Of a stretch of DNA of 64,000 bases, positions 58,903 to 64,000 are shown one piece after another. The DNA is from Leptodactylus fallax (lineage: Eukaryota > Chordata > Amphibia > Anura > Leptodactylidae), in the NCBI GenBank assembly GCA_947044405.1, contig CAMRHE010000322.1, positions 1,116,001-1,180,000 of the forward strand. The letters are read 5' to 3'. A model generated the notes under the pieces. The model saw nothing but the letters and a program-made list of their open reading frames with translations, was not told the origin of the DNA and searched no databases. The translations under genes and the position numbers were made by a program. Every line of letters starts with the position of its first letter. Positions within the stretch are counted from its first letter, which is position 1.

Positions 58903-60439
58903 CTACCATAGTCTTAGCTGCAGTGCAGATGTACAAGAATAATTTAGAGGACCCTTTACCCAGATGTCTGGGGGAAAGTTAAGGAGATAAACCAAAGGGT
59001 CCAGGGGAACACCCAGGAGGAAGAGCGAATCAATCAAGGACTTAACTTCCAGCCTAAAGGAACGGATCAGGGGGCAGCCCCAAAATAAATGAAACAGTGA
59101 TCCCATATCGGAGAGGCATCTCCAGCAGGTGGAGGGAACACTGGGATTGAGAGCATGGAGAAGAAGCGGGGTAGAGTACCAGTGCATTAAAATCTTGTAC
59201 TCAGAGAAAGTCTCACAGAAAGTTAGAGGACTTAGCAGCATAGAAAGTTAGAGGACGAAAAGTAGAGGACTTATCAGCACAGGACCAAATGATCTGCCAC
59301 TGGGCTGGTGGGTGAGATCTGCTAGCCCAAGACCTCGGACCAACGAGTCATATATTTGTGGGTCAGAGGGGACTGCCCCTCTGGAGAGGATAATAGACGA
59401 TATATGTCCGAAATCAGACCTTTAGTGGAGTTGCCTGCACGATACAACCTCTCAAACGCAGTAGGGTCGGAGACCTGCGGAGCCCCAAACATAGTAGACA
59501 GGAAATGAGCTATCTGCTGATAGTGGAACCATTCCAACTTAGGCAAGCACAAAGAGGAAGTGAAATAGTCAAAGGGTCTGAGTTCGAGAGAGAGGGGGTA
59601 AATCAAATCCGCCACATGAAACAGGCCTAGCCTGCCCCAGGAGTGTACCATACTCGCTGTCAGTCCCCTCGGGAAGAGTGGGTTATAAAGGAGGGAGATC
59701 ATAGAAGGGGAAGCAAGCGGAAGAGAGAAAAATAGATATAGGGGCATGATCAGACCATGAGATAGGCCCAATGTCCGCATCAACAAGCAAGCGAAGGGTC
59801 AGGGTGTTACCAAAAAAATTAATCTATTCTGGAGTATGTATTGTGCGCGTGGGAGAAAAAGGTGTATGAGCGGACAGAGGTATAAGTGACACGCCACAGG
59901 TCGTACAGAGCCATAGAGTGCAACAAGCGGCGAAATTCCCTGGCAAGGCGAAGCTGCGAGGCAGGGAAAGGGTTATCGTGGAGAGACAAATGGCCCACTC
60001 GCTCAGAAAAGAATAAATTAAAATCCCCACCAAGTAGCCAGGCCACACCAGTGTAGGTCCGCAAGCGCGCCAGAACCTTATGAAGGAAGGAAAGTTGAGA
60101 AGAATTAGGAACATAGATATTACAAAGGATAATGGGTTGTCCGTTCAGAAGGCCTTCCAGTATAATATAGCGCCCTTGGGGGCCAAGATGAGAAACGGTT
60201 ACCGTGATAGGGCAAGTGCAGGACAGCAGGATAGCCACACCAGCCTTATAGCGGTTATGAAATGCCGAAAAGGCCGTGAGATAGTAATGTTTTGCAAAGT
60301 TAAATGAGCCTGCATGATCAAAATGTGTCTCCTGAAGAAATGCAACATCCGCCCGGAGGGACCGAAGCTCGCGGAGGACCATACGGCACTTAGCATTAGA
60401 AACCAGACCCTTGACATTCAATGAATTGCACTTAGCCAT
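58903..60439 (-). pseudogene. L1-type ORF2 with reverse transcriptase deleted
   Basis: Start ATG at 60437-60439 (MAKCNSLNVKGLVSNAKCR). The endonuclease domain has FLQETHF, YKAGVAILLS, GGDFNLFFSERVGH and TYSRID. A TAA at 59819-59821 replaces the Tyr that normally follows, and the frame then shifts at about 59770. Near 59690 the sequence jumps from the end of the endonuclease (YLFFSLPLASPS) directly to the C-terminal region (HSWGRLGLFHVADLI, PKLEWFHYQQIAHFL). About 1.5-2 kb of reverse transcriptase is therefore absent. The last part contains CWRCLSDMGSLFHLFWGC, the Cys-His cluster near the C-terminus of L1 ORF2. Cannot be autonomous. Confidence 0.85.
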
Positions 60440-61482
60440 AAGGTAGTAGAATGACCTGATCAGCAAATGAGAAAGCAGAATTCACCCATGAAGCCCAGCA
60501 AGAAGTATAGCCTAGAGCCAGGGGGGACACACAAATCTGTAAGCCCACACAGCAGACCAGGTGAAGTTCTCCTAACCTAAGGGGGGAGAGAAATAGAAGA
60601 GCAGGAGGGGGAGAGGGGGGAACAAACAAGGGGGGAAAAGACACAAAAAATAGAAATATACAATGTAAACAGTACGAAGTTGCGTGACGGTCAGGACTAA
60701 ATATCCCGACCGGGGGAACAAAGCACGCGTCCAGATAGGGACGGGCCAAAAGACCAAATGGGTCCCAAAAGGGGGCCCACAGCTGGAGGGCACTCCCAAG
60801 ATATGGGTGGGGAGGGTGGCCAGCACCAAATGACAAGCCAAGATCAATAGAGATAGAGGCATGTACAAAAAGAACATACTATACACTAAGTACTTGGGTG
60901 GGCAGGATAACCCCCCCTGCTGGAGCAAATTAAGACCAGTGAAATCTAAATTACAAACCAGAAACAACAGAGCAAGCACTGTAAACATAAATCATGGGAG
61001 CAGCGACCTCCCAGGAACCTGTAGGAGGGAAAAGAAAGAGGTTATGCACAACAAGAGTCAGGGGGGAGCGGGATCCACCCTTGGCCTCCAGGCCAAGGAA
61101 CTTGGCGGAGGCACACAACGTCTTCTAGAAGTTGGAGAGCTCCAAACTCGGGGAAGCGGTGGAGGAGGGGGAGTCAATTCCCAGTCACACATCTCTGGCG
61201 GTGGTATGTCCAGGGTATCACAGAAAGGATGTAAGTCTGCGAATGTGCGTAGAGTAGCAGAGCGGCCATTCAATCTTGCAGACAAAGCAAATGGGAAATC
61301 CCATCTGTAGGGAATCTGGCAGTCTCTCAGCAGTTGGAGGAGGGGAGGAAGTTGGCGTCTCTTCTGCAGGGTAATCCAAGAGAAGTCTTAGTACAGTTGG
61401 ACGTTAGCCCTGTCAAAGTCCTTGAATCACCTGGACTTAGACAGGATGACCTCTTTCAGAGTAAAGTCATGAACACAGCATA

Positions 61483-62594
61483 TTACATCGCAGGGAGAAG
61501 GGCCCGATCCTTTCGGGCGGAGGGTTCTGTGTGCCTGGTCCAGTTTAATTTTATGGGTAGGGGGTTCCTGCAGGATGGTATTAAAGATCGCCTCCAGGGT
61601 ATCAGGAAGGTCCTCATCCTGATACGGCGCTCTCTGTTATCCAAGTCCTCAACGTGGTGCTGCATGTCTTGAACAACCCGGTATTGGGCATGAACAGAAT
61701 CCTCAAGCTGGAACACATGGGATCGAGTCTCGTCGTGGTCATCCTCAAGGGTCTCCATCCTACTGGCCATATGCTGAAAGTTCTTCCGCAGCTCAGAAAT
61801 CTCAGTCCGAAAGGTACCAGTGACTTCAGCAATGAGCGCCTGAAAGTCCTGTCTAGTGGGTAGTTGACCAAGTAGCTGGGCCCACTGCTGCGGCATAGAC
61901 AAGGAGTACCAGGCAGCATAACCAGCAGGCTGTACTGACAGCGGTGTCAGGGCCGGGTCAGTAGGGTTCATGGCAGCATAGGGGGACATGGAAGGAGTTG
62001 CCCCCAAGTCCACATCTTCACCAAAGGGGCTAACAGCAGGGCTCAAGGCAGGAGGGTGGGCCAGTGGGAAGTAGAAGGCAGCACAGGAGTCCCTTTATGA
62101 GGTTCTGCAGCAGCAGCAGTGGAGGTCCCTGAGGTGGAGGGTACAGGAGGGGCACAGATGACAGAACTGACCATAGATCCCTGGTTAAGAGTGGTGTCCT
62201 GCGGGAGACTTGCAGAGGCTGGAGGAGGGGAGACACGATCCCTCATGGTCAGCGGTGGCTGAGGCTGTTCAGCATGCGCTGCAGAGGACCGGGATGTAAG
62301 CAATAGAGCCAGAGGAGAAGCAGGAGCATCTGCAGCATGTGTGCACGCTGGCACAGAGTGAGAGCGCCGGGGGGGAGACGGTGTCTCCTCCTGCAGGGAC
62401 ATCTCTGGAGCTGGAGAGAGGACCTGCAAGGGATTGGAGGACCGCGCGGCGCCCACGCAAGATGGTCGCTGTCTCGTGGTGGGACGGGGCAGTGCGGGCT
62501 CCTGGAGGAGGTAAATAGTGAGGGTCCTCTGCAATGGTCATTCCCCAGTGGTGGGGGTCCCCGAGACAGGGTTCCTGGGAAGTTTTTTGCCCAT
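61483..62594 (-). pseudogene. L1-type ORF1 remnant
   Basis: Probable start at 62592-62594 (MGKKLPRNPVSG), stopped by TGA after 18 codons and then continuing in phase for 163 codons through a Pro/Ser-rich segment. A frameshift near 62045 leads to the second open part (62046-61483), which has a heptad-like coiled coil (FRTEISELRKNFQHMASRME) and HHVEDLDNRERR, typical of the end of the ORF1 coiled coil and start of the RNA-binding domain. The remaining RNA-binding domain is scrambled or deleted. ORF1p would coat LINE RNA. Confidence 0.75.
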
Positions 62595-63878
62595 AGTGAG
62601 GGGCAGAAGCTGATTTAACACTAAGTTTTAATACCAGCAGGGCAGGAGCTCCCCGAACAAGCGTCCTCTCAGTCAGACAGCATAGGCCATGCCATGAACA
62701 GCAATTTTCATATCTTGCCACGGATGCTCAATGGGATGTAGGTCTGGACTTTGACTGGGTCATTTTAACACATGAATATTCTTTGATCTAAACCATTCCA
62801 CTGTAGCTCTGGCTGTATGTTTAGGATCATTGTCTTGCTGGAAGGTGAATCTCCTTCCCAGTCTCAAGTCTTTTGCAGCCTCCAACAGGTTTTCTTCCAG
62901 GATTGCCCTGTATTTAGCTCCATCCACATTCCCATTAACTCTGACCAGCTTTCCTGTCTCTGCTGAAGAAAAGCATACGCACAGCATGATGCTGCCACCA
63001 CCATGTTTCACAGTGGGGATGGTGTGTTCAGGGTGATGAGCAGTGTTACTTTTCTGCCACACATAGCGCTTTGCATTTAAGCCAAAAAGTTCAACTTTGG
63101 TCTCATCAGACCAGAGCACCTTCTTCCACATGTTTGCTATGTCCCCTATATGGCTTGTGGCAAACTGCAAACAGCACTTCTTATGTCTTTCTTTCAACAA
63201 TGGTTTTCTTCTTGCCACTCTTCCATAAAGGCCAGATTTGTGGAGTGCACGACTTATAGTTGTCCTGTGGACAGATTCTCCCCCCTGAGCTGTGGATTTC
63301 TGCAGCTCCTCCAGAGTCACCATGGGCCTCTTGGTTGCTTCTCTGACCAGTGCTCTCCTTGCTCGATCTGTTAGTTTATGTGGACAGCCATGCCTTAGTA
63401 GCTTTGCAGTTTGGGATATGTTTTTATAACCTAACCCTGTTTTAAACTTCTCCACAACTTTATCTCTGACCTGTCTGATGAGTTCCTTGGTCTTCATGAT
63501 TCTGCTTGTTCACTAGTGTTCTCTAACAAACCACTGAGGCCTTCACAGAACAGGTGTATTTATACCGAGACTAAATTACACACAGCTGGACTCTATTAAC
63601 TAATTAAGTGACTTCTGAAGGCAATTGATTGCCCTGGATTTTATTTAGGGGTATCAAAGTACAGGGGGCTGAATACTTTTGCAAGTCACACTTTTTAGAT
63701 TTTTATTTGATTACAATTTTGAAAACCATGTATCATTTTCATTCTACTTCACAATTATCTGCTACTTTGTGTTGGTCTATCACTTAAAATCTCAATAAAA
63801 TACATTTAAGTTTGTGGTTGTATGGTGACAAAATGTCGAAAAGCTCAAGAGGTATGAATACTTTTGCAAGCCACTGTA

Positions 63879-64000
63879 TCCTGGAGTATCTCTATGTAAA
63901 TGATCTTTTAACATCCAATCAGTATGGGTTTATGAGTAATCGGTAATCTGATCAGCTTCTAAGAAGAGGTCAGTTCTAGACTGGGCATGGGTAATGCGGT
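63879..64000 (+). pseudogene. CR1-like LINE, segment 3
   Basis: Continues segment 2 after the Tc1: ILEYLYVNDLLTSNQYGFMS, then stops and RRGQF. Matches the part of CR1-type reverse transcriptase that follows the KLFE motif and runs past the window edge. Confidence 0.75.

Larger units (their letters stand above)
58513..62693 (-). mobile_element. L1/Tx1-like LINE with 15-bp target duplication
   Basis: The insertion is bounded by ATGAACAGCAATTTT at 58498-58512 and 62694-62708, an exact 15-bp duplication of Tc1 sequence. On the minus strand it ends in a poly-A tail (T-run at 58509-58524). ORF1 and ORF2 remnants lie in the right order, but the reverse transcriptase domain is missing. The element is therefore an internally deleted L1-type copy. 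The 5' side is GC-rich, as expected for the leader. Confidence 0.88.
58345..63497 (-). pseudogene. Tc1 transposase F, interrupted
   Basis: The N-terminal part (63497-62760, 245 codons) begins MKTKELIRQVRDKVVEKF. About 25 residues of the helix-turn-helix are deleted: GYKNISQTAKLLRHGCPHKL goes straight to the linker. It includes [22 protein letters not shown] and [16 protein letters not shown] at 62757-62759 replaces Trp of the [13 protein letters not shown] motif. The glutamate follows in phase (DLHPIEHPW). After the L1 insertion the C-terminus reads FELFCKEEWAKISVSRCAKL, one more stop (TAA in place of Tyr), and ends at TGA 58345-58347. It is close to family C, sharing MKTKE, RRKP and [18 protein letters not shown]. 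Confidence 0.9.
58119..63876 (-). mobile_element. Tc1-like transposon F, split by an L1-type LINE
   Basis: Left end CAGTGGCTCTCAAAAGTATT at 58119 and right end, inverted, TTGCAAGCCACTG at 63876, each flanked by TA (58117-58118 and 63877-63878). Inverted repeats are about 200 bp, with AATGATACATGGTTTTCAAA mirrored. Without the 4.2-kb L1 insertion (58513-62693) the element is about 1.56 kb, the normal Tc1 length. It sits in the reverse transcriptase of the CR1-like LINE. Confidence 0.94.

Noticed and set aside
61058..61310. Pro/Gly-rich frames in both directions
   Set aside because: They come from GC-rich L1 leader or ORF1 sequence and lack any domain. Composition explains the openness.

Overview
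This window is vertebrate genomic DNA made almost entirely of transposable elements and their debris. I found no convincing host gene, tRNA, rRNA or CRISPR array. An anuran amphibian is my best inference. The support is the mixture of many divergent Tc1-like transposons with long inverted repeats, a GIY-YIG Penelope-like element, Gmr1-type Gypsy sequences with a SCAN-like capsid, TTAA-flanked short elements beginning TTAAAGGGG, and GAGATGAG-ended short transposons. No species call is possible from sequence alone.

Layout. 1-6170: a 1.4 kb non-autonomous hAT element, then a decayed minus-strand Gmr1-like gag-protease and its LTR. 6755-9148: a Penelope-like retroelement with GIY-YIG nuclease, framed by a 14-bp target duplication. 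9150-16100: remnants, a (TC)n tract, a retroviral-type solo LTR, a decayed Tc1 and a piggyBac fragment. 16098-28000: foldback elements, another Gmr1 LTR and long stretches with nothing recognisable. 27999-31219: a TTAA-flanked element carrying a nearly complete Tc1. 31500-36990: a hAT element, a piggyBac fragment, a 26-bp minisatellite and several copies of a recurrent palindromic module. 37145-38774: a complete Tc1 element with the only intact transposase in the window. 39800-43860: four more short DNA transposons and a CR1-like fragment. 44270-49575: a Gypsy retrotransposon interrupted by a Tc1 derivative and abutting two other Tc1 fragments. 49892-51495: a full-length Tc1 with one nonsense codon. 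51770-53990: tandem repeats and short elements. 53988-64000: a CR1-like LINE broken by an L2/Rex1-like LINE and by a Tc1 element that itself holds a 4.2-kb L1-type LINE.

How the parts relate. The genes here are selfish-element genes: DD34E transposases, reverse transcriptases, endonucleases, gag and protease. Most carry stops or frameshifts. Nesting gives a relative history: CR1 is older than the Tc1 inserted in it, which is older than the L1 inside that. Gypsy pol is older than the short Tc1 derivative within it.

The most unusual pattern is a palindromic module of about 370-600 bp. It has GGTGAGT-type ends, mirrored TATAAT-rich stems, and TGACGTC and CACGTG motifs at its centre. It recurs at about ten places inside transposons with unrelated termini, and a 31-bp tandem repeat partly travels with it.
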